Assembly: GCF_000317305.3 (NCBI RefSeq)
Contig: NC_023036.2
Coordinates: forward strand, 62,001 to 126,000
Length of the DNA: 64,000 bases
Direction: 5' to 3'
From: Mycolicibacterium neoaurum VKM Ac-1815D
GTDB taxonomy: Bacteria; Actinomycetota; Actinomycetes; Mycobacteriales; Mycobacteriaceae
Below, piece by piece: positions 20,339 through 34,668 of the stretch. Position numbers and translations under genes: made by a program. The notes beneath the pieces are model-generated. The model saw nothing but the letters and a program-made list of their open reading frames with translations. It was not told the DNA's origin and did no database searches. Position 1 is the first letter of the stretch. Every line of letters starts with the position of its first letter.

Positions 20339-23300
20339 GGGGTTTCCTTCTTCGCTTCGATGCGGTTGAGGGCTTCGCTCATGTGCGCGCCGACCTTGGC
20401 GATATAGGGCTCGTCGATGGCCTGGATGTGCTCACCACCGATGGGTACCACCTCGAGATCGTCGACGTAGTCGCCCCAGCCGCCGTCGGGTTTACGGGTG
20501 GCGTAGGCGGGTTCGAAGACGATGGCGTCATCGTGATAGCGGTCGGCGAGATACAGCGTGACGTGGCCGTCGTAGGGCTGGATCTCGATGGTGGCCAGCG
20601 CGCGGTTGTCCAGGTACGAGGTGCGCTGGTGTTCGATGATGCCGCCGGGGATCTGCACCCCGCTCTGGGCGACGATGTCGAGCACGTACTTGACCTGGCC
20701 CTCATCATCGAGCTTTTCCAGTTCCTCGTAAGGGATCTCCGGGATCTCGACGTTGAAGGTGCGCTCGGCGAACAGGGCGTAACGGTCCCAACGGGCCCGC
20801 ATCCCCTCCTTGGACTGGTCGATCGGCTCGCCGGGCAGGGCCAGGTCGATCAGACCGACGAATCGGACATCGGCGCCGGCCCGCTTGAGGCCGATGGCGC
20901 AGGCATACGCCAGCGCGCCGCCCAGGGACCACCCGGCCAGTACGAACGGGCCGTCATGCAGCTCAAGGAGTTTGGGCACGTACTCGGCGGCCCGCTCCTC
21001 GATGGAACCCTCGACCCGCTCGATGCCGTACACCGGGATGTCGGCGGGCAACCGCTTGATCAGCGGTTCGTAGACCACCGTCGATCCGCCGGCGGGATGG
21101 AAGACGAACAGAGGGAGCGCCTTCGATCCATCGGTCGGCGGACGCAGGGTCCGCACGAAACCGTCGACGAGTCCGTCCTCGAGCTGGTCGCGAACGTGGG
21201 TGGCCAGTTCCTCGATGGTCTTGGCCGACCGCACCTGCTCGACGCTGATCGGGCCTTCGGCCCGCTCGGTCAGCCGGGCCGACATCTTGGCCGCGGTCGC
21301 CTCGTCGACATCGGGCAGCTCGTTGAAGATGCCGCCAGGGGACTTGCCGGTGACGATCGCCCACGTCGCGAAGGTGACACGCTCGGCGGCATCACGTGGG
21401 GGCACGTCGGCGCCGAGCGCCTCGGTGACGGCCTCCTGGGTGAGCACCTTCGCCGCGGCCGCGGCGGCGGTCGCCTTCTTGGGCCCGCTCGGATCCGTTG
21501 GCGGAGCCGGGATATCGGCGACATCAGAGATCGGAGCCGAGATACCGGCGCCATCGGAGGTCGGCGGCGGGATCTCGATACCCACCTCGGCCAGCGACTC
21601 GGTGGTCTCCTTCTCGGTGTCACCCAGGGGATGTCCCGACTCTGCGAGTTTCGCCTCCAGCTCGGCGACCGTGGTCGCCCCGCCCATCAGCTCGGCCTGC
21701 GCGGCCGCGATCTCCTCGGCGGACTGCCCCTTCTGGGCCTCGGCCAACGCGCTGACCTCGTCGCGGTGCTCGATCGCGTACTGGATCAACTTCTCCACCG
21801 CGTACAGGTTCGCGTCACGCACCGCGGTCAGCTGGATCGGCGGCATGTCGAAGTCGTACTCGACCCGGTTCTTGATGCGCACCGCCATCAGCGAATCCAG
21901 GCCCAGCTCGATCAGCGGCACCTCCCAGGGCAGATCCTCGGGCTCATACCCCATGGCGCTGCCGACGATGGTGCCCAACCGCTGCCCGACCGTCTCCCCC
22001 GATTCGGGGTTCCACTTCGCGAAATCCGAACCCAGATTGGCCCCGGCGGTGAGGTTGTCGGCCTCGAAGGCCGGGCTGTTCTCTTCGGGCTCCTCGACGG
22101 GTACCGGTGCGGCAGCGGCGATCTCGGCAACCGTGCCCACCCCGACTGCCGTCGGCAGCGCGGTCTGTTGACCACCGCGGCTGACGATGGCGTCGTAGAC
22201 GAGGGTGAAGGACTCCTCGATACGGGCGTGCACCTGCACCGACGCCCCACCGGGATGGCGGGTCAACGTCGTCACCAGCCGGGCGTTGTCCGCGGGCACC
22301 GCACGCTGCTCGGCGGCGGTCAACACCGCATCCGGAAGCACCTGTGTCGCAGCGGCCTTCACCAGGCCGGCCAGATCGGCCGCGCCGCTGGGCGCGTACT
22401 CCCAGACATGCCTGCCGTCCGGGGTGGCCACATGGGTGCCCGGTGCGACGACCGAGCTGTCCCCGGTGAAGCGGGCGTCGAGCCAGTGCTCCTTGCGCTT
22501 GAACCGGGTCAGCGGGATATCGGCGAAGTCCAGCGCACCTGCCAGGCCTCGACTACGACGCGGGAACAGCGACCGCGGATCCATGTTGTGGCCGTACACG
22601 TACAGGTGCGCCAGCGCCGTGGTCATCGAATCGACCTCGTCCTGCTTGCGCGCCAGCGTCGCGATCAATTGCGCGTCATGGAGCCCAGCGCTGGCCGTCG
22701 TCAGCCCGACCTGCATGAGCGCCACCGGATTCGGCGCGAGCTCCAGGAAGGTGGTGTACCCGTTGTCGACGGCGTTGCGGATGCCGTGGGTGAAGTAGAC
22801 GCTGTGGCGCAGCCCCTTCTTCCAGTACTCGACATCGTGGATGGGTTCGGCTCCGGCCCGGACGAACTGGCCCTCGTGCACGGTGGAGAAGTAGCCGGTC
22901 TGCAGAGGACGGGCCTCGATACCCTGGATCTCGGCGGACAGCTCGCCGAGCAGCGGGTCCATCTGCTGGGTGTGGCTGGCGCCCTTGGTCTGCAGCTTGC
23001 GGGCGAACTTGCCCTCCGATTCCGCGCGCTCGATGATCGCGTCGATCTGTTCGGGCGGACCTCCGATCACCGTCTGGGTCGGTGCCGCGTAGACGCACAC
23101 CTCCAGCCCGGGGAAATCGGAGAAGACCGTTGTGATCTCCTCGGCCGAGTACTCGACCAGCGCCATCAGCCGGATGTACTCACCGAACAGCATCGCCTCA
23201 CCCTCACCCATCAGGTGAGCGCGCGAGCAGATGGTCCGGGTGGCATCGGCCAGTGACAGGCCACCGGAGAAGTAGGCCGCGGCCGCCTCGCCGAGCGACT

Positions 23301-25761
23301 GGCCCACCACCGCACCGGGTGTGGCGCCGTGGTGGCGCAGCAGCTCACCGAGCCCGATCTGCAGCGCGAAGATCACCGTCTGGACGACCTCGATCGGGTA
23401 CTCGCAGGTCTCTGCCGTGTAGTCGATCGCATCGTCGAGGATGAGCTCGACGATCGAATAGCCGCGCTCGTCCTGGATGAGGGCGTCCACCTTGTTGATC
23501 CACTCGGCAAACACCTCGTCGCGCAGGTAGAGGTCCTTGCCCATCTTGCGGTGCTGGGCACCGAATCCGGCGAACACCCACACCGGGCCGTTGGTGACCG
23601 GGCCATCGGCGGCCAGCACCAGCGGGCTCTGCTTGCCATCGGCCAGCGCCCGCAGACCCTTGACGGCCTCGTCGTGGTCGTGGGCCAGCACGACGGCCCG
23701 AGAGCGGCCGTGGTTACGCCGCGACAGCGAACGACCGATCGATTCGAGCGAGGAGGCACGCCCGGCCTCGCTGTCGATCCAATCTGCGAGCTCGGCGGCG
23801 GTGCTGCGCTTGCGGGAGGTCAAAAAGCCCGAGACAAACAGCGGCACAACAGGTCTGGCGGGCTCGGCGGCGGCGAGCGCGGCGCGGCCCTCCTCGATGA
23901 GGCGCTGGGCCTCCTCGGTCAGGCCGGGCAGTTCGTAGTTGTCATCGTCGTAGCTGGGGTACTCGGGCTCGTCCTCGACGAACTCGCCGTATTCGTCCAT
24001 CCGCCGGCCGCTGAGATTCAGCTGATCGGCAGCATCGGGCGCAGCAGACGACTCGTCTTCGGCGACAGGACTTTCCGGCTCGGGCTCGACCAGATCTGAG
24101 GCCAGCACCTCGCGCAGCACCAGGTGCGCGTTGGCACCGCCGAAGCCGAAACCGGACACCCCCGCGATGGCGTGTCCGCTGTAGCGGGGCCAGTCCGAGA
24201 CGGTGTCGTTGACCTTGAGGTGTTCCTTGTCGAAGTCGATATACGGGTTGGGACCCGCGTAGTTGATCGACGGCGGCAGCTTGTCGTGCTGCAGCGACAG
24301 CGCCGCCTTGGCAAGGCTGGCCGCGCCGGCCGCCGATTCCAGGTGGCCCACATTGGATTTCACCGCACCGAGCAGCGCAGGTTTGTCGTCGGCACGGCCG
24401 CGCCCGACGACCCGGCCGAGCGCGTCGGCCTCGATCGGGTCGCCCAGGATGGTGCCGGTGCCGTGCGCCTCGATGTAGTCGACATCGCGCGGATTGATCC
24501 CGGCGTCCTTGTAGGCCTTGCGCAGCACCGCTTCCTGGGCATCCGGGTTGGGTGCCAGCATGCCGTTGGAGCGGCCGTCGTGGTTGACCGCACTGCCTGC
24601 GATGACGGCGATGATCTCGTCACCGTCGCGGCGCGCATCGGAAACCCGCTTGAGCACCAGCATGCCGCCGCCCTCGGATCGGGCGTAGCCGTTGGCATCC
24701 GAGGAGAACGACTTGCACCGGCCGTCCGGGGCCAGGACCCCGCCGACCTCGTCGAAGCCGATGGTGACCAACGGGGTCACCATGGCGTTCACGCCGCCGA
24801 CGATCGCGACGTCGATCTCACCGGAGCGCAGCGCGCGCACACCCTGGTGCGCGGCGACCAGCGAGGACGAGCATGCGGTGTCGATGGACTCCGACGGACC
24901 GCGGAAGTCGTAGAAGTAGGACACCCGGTTGGCGATGATCGAGCTGGTGGTGCCGGTGATGGCATACGGGTGCGCCGTGGTCGGGTCGGCGACGGCGAGG
25001 AACATGTAGTCGTTGTTCGAGCTGCCCACGTAGACACCGACTTCGCCGCCGCGCAGGCTCGAGGCCGGGATACGCGCGTGCTCGAGCGCCTCCCAGGTGA
25101 GCTCGAGGGCCATCCGCTGCTGCGGATCGATGTTGTCGGCCTCCATCTTCGACAGCGCGAAGAACTCGGAGTCGAAACCCTTGATATCGGAGAGGTAGCC
25201 GCCGCGGGTGTGCGCCTTGGCCACCCGCTCGGCGATACGCGGCTCACCGAGGAACTCCGACCAGCGGCCCTCGGGCAGGTCCGAGCTGGCGTCGCGACCC
25301 TCCAGCAACGCCGCCCACATCGCCTCGGCGCTGTTCATATCACCGGGGAACCTGGTGGCCAGCCCGACGATCGCGATGTCCTCGACACCGGGTGCGCGGG
25401 TCCAGTCCTCGTCGTTGTCGACGACGGGCTCGGGCTCACCCTCGACGATGACGGTGGCCAGCGCCTCGATGGTGGGGTTGCGGAACACCACGGTGGCGGT
25501 CAGCGTGACGCCGGTCAGATCCTCGATATCGCTGGCCATGGCCACCGCGTCACGGGAGGACAGCCCGAGTTCGACCACCGGGGCCGATTCGTTGATGGAG
25601 TCCGCGGGCTGGCCCGTGGCGTTGGCGACCCAGTTGCGCAGCCATGCCCGCATCTCGGCGACGGTCATGTCACCACGAGCGGGGGCAACGGCGTCCGAGG
25701 CCGACCCGGACACCTCGGGCAAGTTGCCGTCGGTCTGCGAATTATCTTGCGCTTCAGTCAT
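20335..25761 (-). CDS. pks13: Polyketide synthase Pks13 (mycolic acid condensase)
   Basis: Condensing enzyme of mycolic acid synthesis: joins the meromycolyl chain, received from FadD32, to the carboxylated alpha chain and releases the product onto trehalose. The 1808 residues are laid out as N-terminal ACP (phosphopantetheine Ser in [10 protein letters not shown], about 69), ketosynthase ([12 protein letters not shown] from about 129; active Cys in [10 protein letters not shown], about 297), a long linker, acyltransferase ([12 protein letters not shown]), second ACP ([15 protein letters not shown]), a Pro/Ala-rich linker and thioesterase ([14 protein letters not shown]). It is somewhat longer than the 1733 residues of M. 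tuberculosis, mainly in linkers. The ATG at 25761 was chosen; a GTG two codons upstream is possible. Lies between fadD32 and accD4. Confidence 0.97.
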   Translation of the reverse strand: MTEAQDNSQTDGNLPEVSGSASDAVAPARGDMTVAEMRAWLRNWVANATGQPADSINESAPVVELGLSSRDAVAMASDIEDLTGVTLTATVVFRNPTIEALATVIVEGEPEPVVDNDEDWTRAPGVEDIAIVGLATRFPGDMNSAEAMWAALLEGRDASSDLPEGRWSEFLGEPRIAERVAKAHTRGGYLSDIKGFDSEFFALSKMEADNIDPQQRMALELTWEALEHARIPASSLRGGEVGVYVGSSNNDYMFLAVADPTTAHPYAITGTTSSIIANRVSYFYDFRGPSESIDTACSSSLVAAHQGVRALRSGEIDVAIVGGVNAMVTPLVTIGFDEVGGVLAPDGRCKSFSSDANGYARSEGGGMLVLKRVSDARRDGDEIIAVIAGSAVNHDGRSNGMLAPNPDAQEAVLRKAYKDAGINPRDVDYIEAHGTGTILGDPIEADALGRVVGRGRADDKPALLGAVKSNVGHLESAAGAASLAKAALSLQHDKLPPSINYAGPNPYIDFDKEHLKVNDTVSDWPRYSGHAIAGVSGFGFGGANAHLVLREVLASDLVEPEPESPVAEDESSAAPDAADQLNLSGRRMDEYGEFVEDEPEYPSYDDDNYELPGLTEEAQRLIEEGRAALAAAEPARPVVPLFVSGFLTSRKRSTAAELADWIDSEAGRASSLESIGRSLSRRNHGRSRAVVLAHDHDEAVKGLRALADGKQSPLVLAADGPVTNGPVWVFAGFGAQHRKMGKDLYLRDEVFAEWINKVDALIQDERGYSIVELILDDAIDYTAETCEYPIEVVQTVIFALQIGLGELLRHHGATPGAVVGQSLGEAAAAYFSGGLSLADATRTICSRAHLMGEGEAMLFGEYIRLMALVEYSAEEITTVFSDFPGLEVCVYAAPTQTVIGGPPEQIDAIIERAESEGKFARKLQTKGASHTQQMDPLLGELSAEIQGIEARPLQTGYFSTVHEGQFVRAGAEPIHDVEYWKKGLRHSVYFTHGIRNAVDNGYTTFLELAPNPVALMQVGLTTASAGLHDAQLIATLARKQDEVDSMTTALAHLYVYGHNMDPRSLFPRRSRGLAGALDFADIPLTRFKRKEHWLDARFTGDSSVVAPGTHVATPDGRHVWEYAPSGAADLAGLVKAAATQVLPDAVLTAAEQRAVPADNARLVTTLTRHPGGASVQVHARIEESFTLVYDAIVSRGGQQTALPTAVGVGTVAEIAAAAPVPVEEPEENSPAFEADNLTAGANLGSDFAKWNPESGETVGQRLGTIVGSAMGYEPEDLPWEVPLIELGLDSLMAVRIKNRVEYDFDMPPIQLTAVRDANLYAVEKLIQYAIEHRDEVSALAEAQKGQSAEEIAAAQAELMGGATTVAELEAKLAESGHPLGDTEKETTESLAEVGIEIPPPTSDGAGISAPISDVADIPAPPTDPSGPKKATAAAAAAKVLTQEAVTEALGADVPPRDAAERVTFATWAIVTGKSPGGIFNELPDVDEATAAKMSARLTERAEGPISVEQVRSAKTIEELATHVRDQLEDGLVDGFVRTLRPPTDGSKALPLFVFHPAGGSTVVYEPLIKRLPADIPVYGIERVEGSIEERAAEYVPKLLELHDGPFVLAGWSLGGALAYACAIGLKRAGADVRFVGLIDLALPGEPIDQSKEGMRARWDRYALFAERTFNVEIPEIPYEELEKLDDEGQVKYVLDIVAQSGVQIPGGIIEHQRTSYLDNRALATIEIQPYDGHVTLYLADRYHDDAIVFEPAYATRKPDGGWGDYVDDLEVVPIGGEHIQAIDEPYIAKVGAHMSEALNRIEAKKETP

Positions 25762-25822
25762 TTTCACTGTTCACTTTCGCCGCCGTGCGGCCTGGGTGGC
25801 GCGGTGAGGAACTGAATGTGCC

Positions 25823-27712
25823 TCAGTCCGTCTCGTCGGGGAAATCGTTGGCGATCTTGCCGCTGCGCAGGCTGCCATCGAGATATGCGGCGCGGCAGGC
25901 ACGTCGGCCGATCTTGCCGCTGGAGGTACGCGGGATGGCACCGGCGGGGGTGAGCAGGACATCGCGGACGGTGACACCGTGGCGCACCGCGATGGCGGCG
26001 CGGATGTCGTCGATCACCGGTCCGAGCTCCATCTTGTGCGAGCCGGCCGCCCGCTCGGCGACGATGACCAGCTGCTCGGAGCTGTCCTCGGCGTCGAACT
26101 TCAGACCTGCGTGGGTGTCGTCGAAGACCTCGGCGGGCAACTGGTTGGCCGGCACCGAGAACGCCGCGGCGAAACCGGTGCGCACCGCCTTGGAGGCCTC
26201 CTGTGCGGAGTACTCCAGATCCTGCGGGTAGTGGTTGCGGCCGTCGATGATGACCAGATCCTTGACGCGGCCGGTGATGTAGAGGTCGCCGTCGTAGAAG
26301 GCGCCGTAGTCGCCGGTGCGCACCCAGGTGGCGTCATCGGCGGCGCCCTCGGCATGCGACGGGGTGGTCCGCGATTTCAGCGTGTTCTGGAATGTCTCGA
26401 CGGTGGCCTCGGGCTTACCCCAGTAGCCGGTGCCCATGTTCTGGCCGCTGATCCAGATCTCACCGATCTGGCCGTCGGGCAGCTCGGTCGCGGACTCGGC
26501 ATCGACGATCACCGCCCACTCGGAGACACCGACCTTGCCTGCCGAGGCCTGCGCGACCGCCTTGGGCGAATCGGCGTCGACCTCGACGATGGTGCCCGTG
26601 TTGAGCGCGTCGCGGTCCACGTTGATGATCTTGGGCTCTTCGGCGGCCGGGGTGGTGGACACGAACAGCGTCGCCTCGGCCAGACCGTAGGACGGTTTGA
26701 TGGCCTTGGCCGGGAAACCGTACGGACCGAACGCCTCGTTGAAGCGACGCACGGTCGCCGCCGAGATCGGCTCACTGCCGTTGAGGACAGCCTTGACGTT
26801 GGACAGGTCCAGCGGCGGCTCGCCGTCCTTGGGCAGCCCACGCGCGGCGGCATGGTCGAAGGCAAAGTTCGGGGCCACCGAGATGACGCCACCGGTGTCA
26901 TCGGGCTTACGTGCCATCTCCCGGATCCAGCGGGCGGGCCGTCGCACGAACGCGGCCGGGGTCATGAAGGTGAAGTGGTGGCCGATCATCGGCGCCAGCA
27001 GCGCGGTGATCAGGCCCATGTCGTGGAAGAACGGCAGCCAGGACAAGCCGCGGTCCCCCTCCTCGCCCTCCAGCGCCTCGATGATCTGGACGATGTTGGT
27101 GGCCAGGTTGAGGTGGGTGATCTGCACACCGGTCGGGATGCGGGTGGAGCCCGAGGTGTACTGCAGGTAGGCCACGGTGTCGTTGGACACGTCGCGGCGC
27201 TCCCAGGTGGCGGCCACATCGTCGGGCACCGCATCGACGGCGATGACGCGGGGTCGCTGGTTGGCCGGACGGGTGCGGAAGAACTTGCGCACACCCTCGG
27301 CGGCATCGGTGGTGGTCAGGATCGCCGAGGGCTTGCAGTCGTCGAGCACGGCATGCAACCGGCCGACGTGACCGGGCTCGGAAGGATCGAACAGCGGCAC
27401 CGCGATACGGCCGGCGTAGATGGCGCCGTACATGGCGACCAGGTAGTTGAGGTTCTGCGGGCTGAGGATGGCGACCCGGTCGCCCTCGGCGGTGACCTGC
27501 TGCAGGCGCGCGGCAACTGCCCTGTTGCGGGCGCTGAACTGCGACCAGGTCAGCTCACGCGCCACACCGTCGCGCTCGGTGGAGAAGTCCAGGAAGCGAT
27601 AGGCCAGCTTGTCACCGCGGACCTTCGCCCAGCGCTCGACGTGGGCGACGACACTGGCGCTCTCAGGGAACTTGATCTGTCCGTTCTTGATGAACGGATT
27701 GTGAAACGGCAT
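25823..27712 (-). CDS. fadD32: Long-chain fatty-acid--AMP ligase FadD32
   Basis: Activates the meromycolic acid as acyl-adenylate and loads it on the N-terminal ACP of Pks13. It has 629 residues (M. tuberculosis 637). The adenylation motif is [21 protein letters not shown]; further family positions are [21 protein letters not shown] and [19 protein letters not shown]. The ATG at 27712 has AGGAGT five bases upstream (27718-27723), which favours it over the TTG one codon earlier. The 110-base gap to pks13 start region is short and same-strand, so a fadD32-pks13-accD4 operon is likely. The region upstream to culp6 (209 bases) probably carries the promoter. Confidence 0.96.
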   Translation of the reverse strand: MPFHNPFIKNGQIKFPESASVVAHVERWAKVRGDKLAYRFLDFSTERDGVARELTWSQFSARNRAVAARLQQVTAEGDRVAILSPQNLNYLVAMYGAIYAGRIAVPLFDPSEPGHVGRLHAVLDDCKPSAILTTTDAAEGVRKFFRTRPANQRPRVIAVDAVPDDVAATWERRDVSNDTVAYLQYTSGSTRIPTGVQITHLNLATNIVQIIEALEGEEGDRGLSWLPFFHDMGLITALLAPMIGHHFTFMTPAAFVRRPARWIREMARKPDDTGGVISVAPNFAFDHAAARGLPKDGEPPLDLSNVKAVLNGSEPISAATVRRFNEAFGPYGFPAKAIKPSYGLAEATLFVSTTPAAEEPKIINVDRDALNTGTIVEVDADSPKAVAQASAGKVGVSEWAVIVDAESATELPDGQIGEIWISGQNMGTGYWGKPEATVETFQNTLKSRTTPSHAEGAADDATWVRTGDYGAFYDGDLYITGRVKDLVIIDGRNHYPQDLEYSAQEASKAVRTGFAAAFSVPANQLPAEVFDDTHAGLKFDAEDSSEQLVIVAERAAGSHKMELGPVIDDIRAAIAVRHGVTVRDVLLTPAGAIPRTSSGKIGRRACRAAYLDGSLRSGKIANDFPDETD

Positions 27713-27883
27713 CAAATACTCCTGTCACGCACACTTCTCATGGTCGCCCCCGAACGTGGGAAAGCGTACCGGTGGAGCGTGTTCGAGCCTGCGCCCGACG
27801 ACACGCCACTCTTAGTTTTCTCTTAATGTTAATTGTTCGATTCGCGCAGGCCAAATCTGGTTACCGGCGAGTCGGCTATCGGT

Positions 27884-27900
27884 CGAGCGAAGCGACGGGG
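27884..27900 (+). repeat. Copy of a dispersed short repeat in the fadD32-culp6 gap
   Basis: CGAGCGAAGCGACGGGG, identical to the reverse complement of bases 18400-18416 in the DHFR-like gene. Here it is in non-coding sequence just past the culp6 stop. Confidence 0.6.
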
Positions 27901-27924
27901 ATATGGCCCGGCTGGTATCTCAGC

Positions 27925-28935
27925 TCAACCGTGCTTGGGCTCCGGCGCGTTCTGCAACAGATCGCGTGCCCAGCCCAGCGTCCACTGGGTAGAAGTCCTA
28001 CCGTCCATCTGCCAGAACTGAGGGGTGTTGTACAGCGCGTGTACAGGCCCCGCCGTGCTTCCGAGCAGGGCGTTGATCGTCGCAGGCAGGTTCGCGATCG
28101 AGAACGCGGATTCCGGTGCCGCGCAGATCAGGTCGCCGTTGGCGCAGATCTGATAGGTCCGGTTGTCCAACTCCCCGAATCCACCGTCGCGCGGCCCGGT
28201 CATCGCCAGGCCCATCGCCGCGAGCATCGGCACCTCGTGCAGGGTGATCTCGGCACCCTGGCCCGGGGCGTTGGGCTGCAGGTTCTGCCCGACCCCCTCC
28301 TGGCGGCGGCCGTCGGCGATCAGCGTCACCCCGAGCACCAGATCCTGGTCGACCGGCCCGCGGCCGTTGCCGATATCGCTGGCCAGATCGCCGGCGATCA
28401 CCGCGCCCTGGGAAAAGCCGACCAGGACGTAGCTGGTCAGCGGGCAGCGATTGTTCATATCGGTGATCGCCCGCACCGCGGCGTCCTTACCCTCGGCGCG
28501 GCTGTCGTTGTAGGACATCTGACCGTCCGCCGAGAACGGATTGTGGAACTGAGCGGTGTAGGGGACCGTATAGATCTCGACGCGGTCGGTGCCGAACTCG
28601 GCGCGCAGCGGGTTGGTGACATTCAGCAGCAGCGCGATCGGGAACTGCACCGGGTTGAGCGGATCGAGCTGACGTGACGACTCCCAGGTACCGGGTATCG
28701 ACACCAACTGGACATCCGGGCAGCTCGCATCCTGGAACTCCGGCCGCGGCTTGCCGGTCGGCGGTACCGCGGTCGGCACATCGGTCGGCTGCCCCGGGGT
28801 GGCCAGCGGCGGAGTATCCGGCTGGCGCAGCCACACCACGACACCGGCGACCACGACCGCCACCAGGACTGCGACCGCCGCCGCGGCAGCCAGGGCCAGG
28901 ATGCGGTGCCGCTTGCGTCGGCTGTTGTTGGCCAT
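27925..28935 (-). CDS. culp6: Cutinase-like envelope lipase/thioesterase Culp6
   Basis: Serine esterase of the cutinase family, homologue of Rv3802c, which is essential in M. tuberculosis, has phospholipase A and thioesterase activity and affects mycolate content. The 336-residue protein has a basic N-terminus and one signal-anchor helix (about 11-36), then a Pro/Thr-rich linker and the hydrolase domain. The nucleophile is Ser175 in [12 protein letters not shown], the same number as in Rv3802c. The Asp follows in CANGDLICA and the His in GPVHALYN. The ATG at 28935 begins the basic stretch. It lies between the antigen-85 genes and fadD32 as in other mycobacteria, linking it to mycolate metabolism. 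Confidence 0.93.
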   Translation of the reverse strand: MANNSRRKRHRILALAAAAAVAVLVAVVVAGVVVWLRQPDTPPLATPGQPTDVPTAVPPTGKPRPEFQDASCPDVQLVSIPGTWESSRQLDPLNPVQFPIALLLNVTNPLRAEFGTDRVEIYTVPYTAQFHNPFSADGQMSYNDSRAEGKDAAVRAITDMNNRCPLTSYVLVGFSQGAVIAGDLASDIGNGRGPVDQDLVLGVTLIADGRRQEGVGQNLQPNAPGQGAEITLHEVPMLAAMGLAMTGPRDGGFGELDNRTYQICANGDLICAAPESAFSIANLPATINALLGSTAGPVHALYNTPQFWQMDGRTSTQWTLGWARDLLQNAPEPKHG

Positions 28936-28967
28936 GCGTCATCAACTCCAGAGGTCTGTGCGCTGCC

Positions 28968-29468
28968 TCAGCAGAGCCGTTCGGTTGCGATGCGAATGTA
29001 GTCAGCGGTCGCGGCGTCGACGTCACCGACCTCCGGCGTCATCGAACTGGAATGGGCGTCATGCAGATCGTTGCGCACCAGTGGCAGCACGAAATCCCAC
29101 ACCGCCTGCTCGGACTGTTTGGCCGCCCGCGCCTGGCAGACATAGGCGCCGATGCTCAGCGCCATCAGGTCATCGGACGGGTGCACCCCGGAGTCGACGA
29201 GGGCATCCAGATAGGACTGTTGGCGAGGCGTCACCGTCAGGTGCTCGCTGGGCCCACCCGAGCGGGTCGCACCCATCATCCCGTCGGTGCGGGCCATCGA
29301 GGACTCCTCGGCGGGCATACCGACCGAGGCCAACGTGGTGTCCCCTGCGGTACAACCGCACGAGAGGGCTCCGACCGCCATCGCCGCCACGGCCAGCAGC
29401 AGGGGCGTCCGCCGCAGGGTCGGCCACTTTGCCAGACCCGCACTGAGCCGTCCGTTGCGCTGCACCAT
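28968..29468 (-). CDS. DUF732-type secreted small protein
   Basis: A 166-residue exported protein. It has a basic N-terminus and a hydrophobic segment (about 22-37) ending in a Cys pair (SCGCTAG) that could be a lipoprotein signal. The C-terminal half looks like DUF732: YLDALVDSGVHPSDDLMALSIGAYVCQA, then a helix and VGDVDAATADYIRIATERLC. Two Cys residues, one in YVC and one at the very end, could form a disulphide, as is common in the family. Function of DUF732 is unknown. It lies between fbpD and culp6, 32-48 bases from each, so it is probably co-transcribed. Confidence 0.75.
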   Translation of the reverse strand: MVQRNGRLSAGLAKWPTLRRTPLLLAVAAMAVGALSCGCTAGDTTLASVGMPAEESSMARTDGMMGATRSGGPSEHLTVTPRQQSYLDALVDSGVHPSDDLMALSIGAYVCQARAAKQSEQAVWDFVLPLVRNDLHDAHSSSMTPEVGDVDAATADYIRIATERLC

Positions 29469-29516
29469 TCCACGGTACCGGCTGTTCGGCCGGTGCCATC
29501 GAACGTGATGAAACCG

Positions 29517-30404
29517 TCAGCGGATGGCCGCTGCCAGGTCACCGGACAGGGCCGCGAGCTGACCGGCCCAGCTACCCCAGTCGTGCTGGCCGTCGACCGG
29601 GAAGTCGAAATGCCCGTTGCGTCCGCCGATGGCGCGGTAGTGGGAGTAGAAGGTGCGGTTGCTGCCTTGGGCCTGCGCGCAATCGTTGATCATCGCGACC
29701 GGGTCGCTGCAGGTCGTGGTCTGCGGGCTGAAGACCCACAGCCGGGTGTTGTTGTCCACCAACAGCTGGGCGTGCACATCCGGGTCATGCCACTTCCACC
29801 GGCCGAACTGCACCGGACCCCACATCCGCTGGGTGTCCACCCCGCCGTACTGCGCCATCCCTGCGGTGATTGCGCCGTTCTCGAAGGTGCGCGAGGGGGT
29901 CAGGAAACCCGAGAGCGAGCCGGCATAGCGGAACCGGTCCGGGTGGAAGGTGGCCAGCATCAGCGCACCGGTACCGCCCTGCGAGGCGCCGACGACACCG
30001 TGCCCACTGGGGGCCAGTCCCTTGTTGGCGGCCAGCCAGTCCGGCAGCTCGGTGGCCAGGAAGGTCTCCCACTGCTTGGAACCGTCCTGCTCCCAGTTGG
30101 TGTAGAGGCTCCAGGCCCCACCGGCCGGAGCGGCCACCGAGATGCCCTTGCCCGCCAGGGTGTTCATCGCGTTGCCCGCGGTCACCCAGTTGCTGACATC
30201 GGGTGCGGCGTTGAAGGCATCGAGCAGGAAGACCGCATGCGGCCCGCCGCCCTGAAATGCCACCGGGATGGCTCGGCCCATGGCCGCGGAGGGAACCATC
30301 AGGTACTCGACGCCGTCGGCACGCGCGGCCGGTTCCGTCGTTGCCGACACCGTCCACAGGCCCAGCGCCATCAGCACCGCATACGCAAGAGCCTGCAGCC
30401 TCAT
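29517..30404 (-). CDS. fbpD: MPT51/FbpD, non-catalytic antigen 85 relative
   Basis: Secreted alpha/beta-hydrolase-fold protein of the antigen 85 family. MPT51 lacks mycolyltransferase activity and is thought to bind matrix or host ligands. The 295-residue product has a signal peptide cleaved near ARADG (about 30). The position of the Ag85 nucleophile reads GASQGGTGAL rather than GLSMAG. The loop that carries the catalytic Glu in Ag85 (LEGxxxRTNxTF) reads DCAQAQGSNRTF, so the acid is missing, as expected for MPT51. It is the last of three tandem antigen-85-type genes. Confidence 0.93.
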   Translation of the reverse strand: MRLQALAYAVLMALGLWTVSATTEPAARADGVEYLMVPSAAMGRAIPVAFQGGGPHAVFLLDAFNAAPDVSNWVTAGNAMNTLAGKGISVAAPAGGAWSLYTNWEQDGSKQWETFLATELPDWLAANKGLAPSGHGVVGASQGGTGALMLATFHPDRFRYAGSLSGFLTPSRTFENGAITAGMAQYGGVDTQRMWGPVQFGRWKWHDPDVHAQLLVDNNTRLWVFSPQTTTCSDPVAMINDCAQAQGSNRTFYSHYRAIGGRNGHFDFPVDGQHDWGSWAGQLAALSGDLAAAIR

Positions 30405-30513
30405 GTCCCACCTCGTCTTCGATCGTGTGTTTGCCCCGCCGCCGCGTTGTAGTGAATCACATCACCACAGCGGCGGGCGGCGCAACGACCGGCAACGACC
30501 CGGGGTGCGGGAC

Positions 30514-32633
<2,120 letters not shown>

Positions 32634-32694
32634 TCATCTATCGGCCCAACATAACCGCGGCGTTACCGCAGCTGCAAAACCCTTGTTAGCTGGG

Positions 32695-34668
32695 TCACGG
32701 TCCGGTGGCGGGCAAACCGGTGTACGGGGGCGTCTTCGGCGGAGGAGCATCCAGCTTGCAGCGGTACAGCTCGTAGAGCGGAACGCGGTCGATGCGGTAG
32801 CTGCCGAACTCCATCGCGTGGAAGAAGTTGGAGAGGAACCGGCGTGGTCCCATCGGTCCGCGCACCGAGGTCAGGATCGCCTCGGTGTCGGGGCACCTCA
32901 GGGCGACCTCGGCCTGGGCGATCCAATCCTCGTCGAGGTACTGCGGGATGTAGGGGCGCTGTTTGAGGAAGGGCCCCTCGGCCACCGCCCAGTCCGGGAA
33001 GAGGTTCTTGTCGTGCCCTATCCGGGCGTCCTCCAAGCGCTCGGTGTGCGCGGCCAACGGATTGGTCAGACCGATCTGGTCGATCACCCGCACATCGAGC
33101 CCGACATTCATCCCGAGCATGCCCATGTTGGTGAAAAAGACTGTGTGCGGCCCGGTTTCGCCCGGCGGACGCGGCTTGTCCGGCGGCGGCGGAATGGCCG
33201 GGACGACATCCCAGACGTCGTAGTTGCCCGAGGGCAGCAGCAGTGCGCCGTCGGGTGTGTTGCGCAGTGCGACGAGCACTGCGCGCATCCGGGGGTAATC
33301 CAGGTAATCCGCGGCGGTCAGCGGGTGAGCGTGCCCGGTGGCCTGAGCGTAGAACCGGCGTTCGTCGACGATTCCGGAGTAGGTGACCCGGGTGGCGTCG
33401 GCCCCCATGCCCGGCGAATTCGCTGCCCACAGCGCCCATCCCGCGACGCCGAGCCACAGCAGGCTCGCCGAACCCGTCAGCAGATACACCGAGCGCCGCA
33501 CCGCCCCGGCGCGCTCGGGCACCGTGATCGGCACCACGGCCACCGGTGCCAGTATCAGGAACAGCGCGGTCAGCAGGACGCGGCCGTGCATGAAGTCGCC
33601 ACCTTGGCGCACCCAGTAGACCGCCTGGATGATTCCGCTGACGACCACGAAAACGACCACGGCGGTGGGATTCTGGACCAGCCGAGCAAGCCGAGATGTG
33701 GTCGGCTCGGATGCGGGTTGCGGCGCCCGGTCACGGATCAGCACGAGAACGAGCACTACCGCGAGCGCGACCAGGAGCACCAGCGGGATCCACAGCAGAT
33801 ACGGCGCGTTGAAGTTGCCGAGGTAGAGCAGGCCCTGGCTCCATTTCGCGCCCGAGGCGTCCTTGGCCACCGCGGTCTGGGGCACCAACAGTCCGTAGTA
33901 GCCCATCCGGAAGATCTGGTAGGCCACCGGAAGTGCACCGCCCGCCCCGATGATCAGCAACCGTCGTCCGCGGCCCGGCGCGGCCAGCACCATCATCACC
34001 AGTGCGACACCGCCGACCAGCGCCAGCTCCGGGCGGACCAGCACGCTCAGGCCAGCGACGAAGGCCAATACGGCCGTCAAGCCGGCACCGGTGTGCGCCC
34101 GGGCCTGCGCCCAGCGCACCATCAACCACCACAGCAGGCCGATATAGGCCAACACCAGTCCGTTTTCCAGGCCCGATGACGCGAAATCCCGCGCCGGCGG
34201 GACCGCGATGTAGACCAGTGCACCGGCGGGTAGGAGCAACGCTCGCCGGCCGACGAGCACCGGTGCGTACAACCGGGCGGTGCCCAGCATCACCAGCACC
34301 ACGCCTGCCACGCTGAGGCCCAGCGCGAGCGCAAGTGCGACGTACTCCAGCCGTACCGGACCGGCGACCCAACTGGTCGCGGTGATCAGGTAGGTCCACA
34401 ACGTCGAGGTGTTGGACTCGACGCGCTCACCGACGTTGAAGACCGGCCCATTGCCTGCCAAGAGGTTCCGCACCGTGCGCAGGACGATCAGACCGTCGTC
34501 GGCCATCCAGCGGCGCTGCCAGGCACCCCAGCCGAACAGCACGGCCACCACCAAGACCGACAGCCACAGGCTGGCCCGAACCGGGGCGCTGTAGCGCACG
34601 ACCGGCCTGTTGCTCAGCCGTGCGGCGGTCGCCGAGGCGAACCGATCAACTGAAGTAGGCAGCCGCAC
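32695..34668 (-). CDS. aftB: Arabinosyltransferase AftB (terminal beta-1,2)
   Basis: GT-C membrane enzyme that adds the terminal beta-(1,2)-arabinofuranose to arabinan, the residue that later carries mycolate. The 657-residue product has about ten membrane helices, with the catalytic Asp pair early in the first loop (RRWMADDGLIVLRTVRNLLAG), and GERVESNTSTLWTY after it. A hydrophilic C-terminal domain of about 200 residues follows. The GTG at 34668 overlaps the end of ubiA by 23 bases; a GTG at 34599 would give 634 residues, closer to the 627 of M. tuberculosis, and cannot be excluded. Confidence 0.94.
   Translation of the reverse strand: MRLPTSVDRFASATAARLSNRPVVRYSAPVRASLWLSVLVVAVLFGWGAWQRRWMADDGLIVLRTVRNLLAGNGPVFNVGERVESNTSTLWTYLITATSWVAGPVRLEYVALALALGLSVAGVVLVMLGTARLYAPVLVGRRALLLPAGALVYIAVPPARDFASSGLENGLVLAYIGLLWWLMVRWAQARAHTGAGLTAVLAFVAGLSVLVRPELALVGGVALVMMVLAAPGRGRRLLIIGAGGALPVAYQIFRMGYYGLLVPQTAVAKDASGAKWSQGLLYLGNFNAPYLLWIPLVLLVALAVVLVLVLIRDRAPQPASEPTTSRLARLVQNPTAVVVFVVVSGIIQAVYWVRQGGDFMHGRVLLTALFLILAPVAVVPITVPERAGAVRRSVYLLTGSASLLWLGVAGWALWAANSPGMGADATRVTYSGIVDERRFYAQATGHAHPLTAADYLDYPRMRAVLVALRNTPDGALLLPSGNYDVWDVVPAIPPPPDKPRPPGETGPHTVFFTNMGMLGMNVGLDVRVIDQIGLTNPLAAHTERLEDARIGHDKNLFPDWAVAEGPFLKQRPYIPQYLDEDWIAQAEVALRCPDTEAILTSVRGPMGPRRFLSNFFHAMEFGSYRIDRVPLYELYRCKLDAPPPKTPPYTGLPATGP

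Noticed and set aside
20131..23256. 1041-codon plus-strand frame opposite pks13
   Set aside because: Antisense to clearly recognisable Pks13 domains; no motifs of its own.
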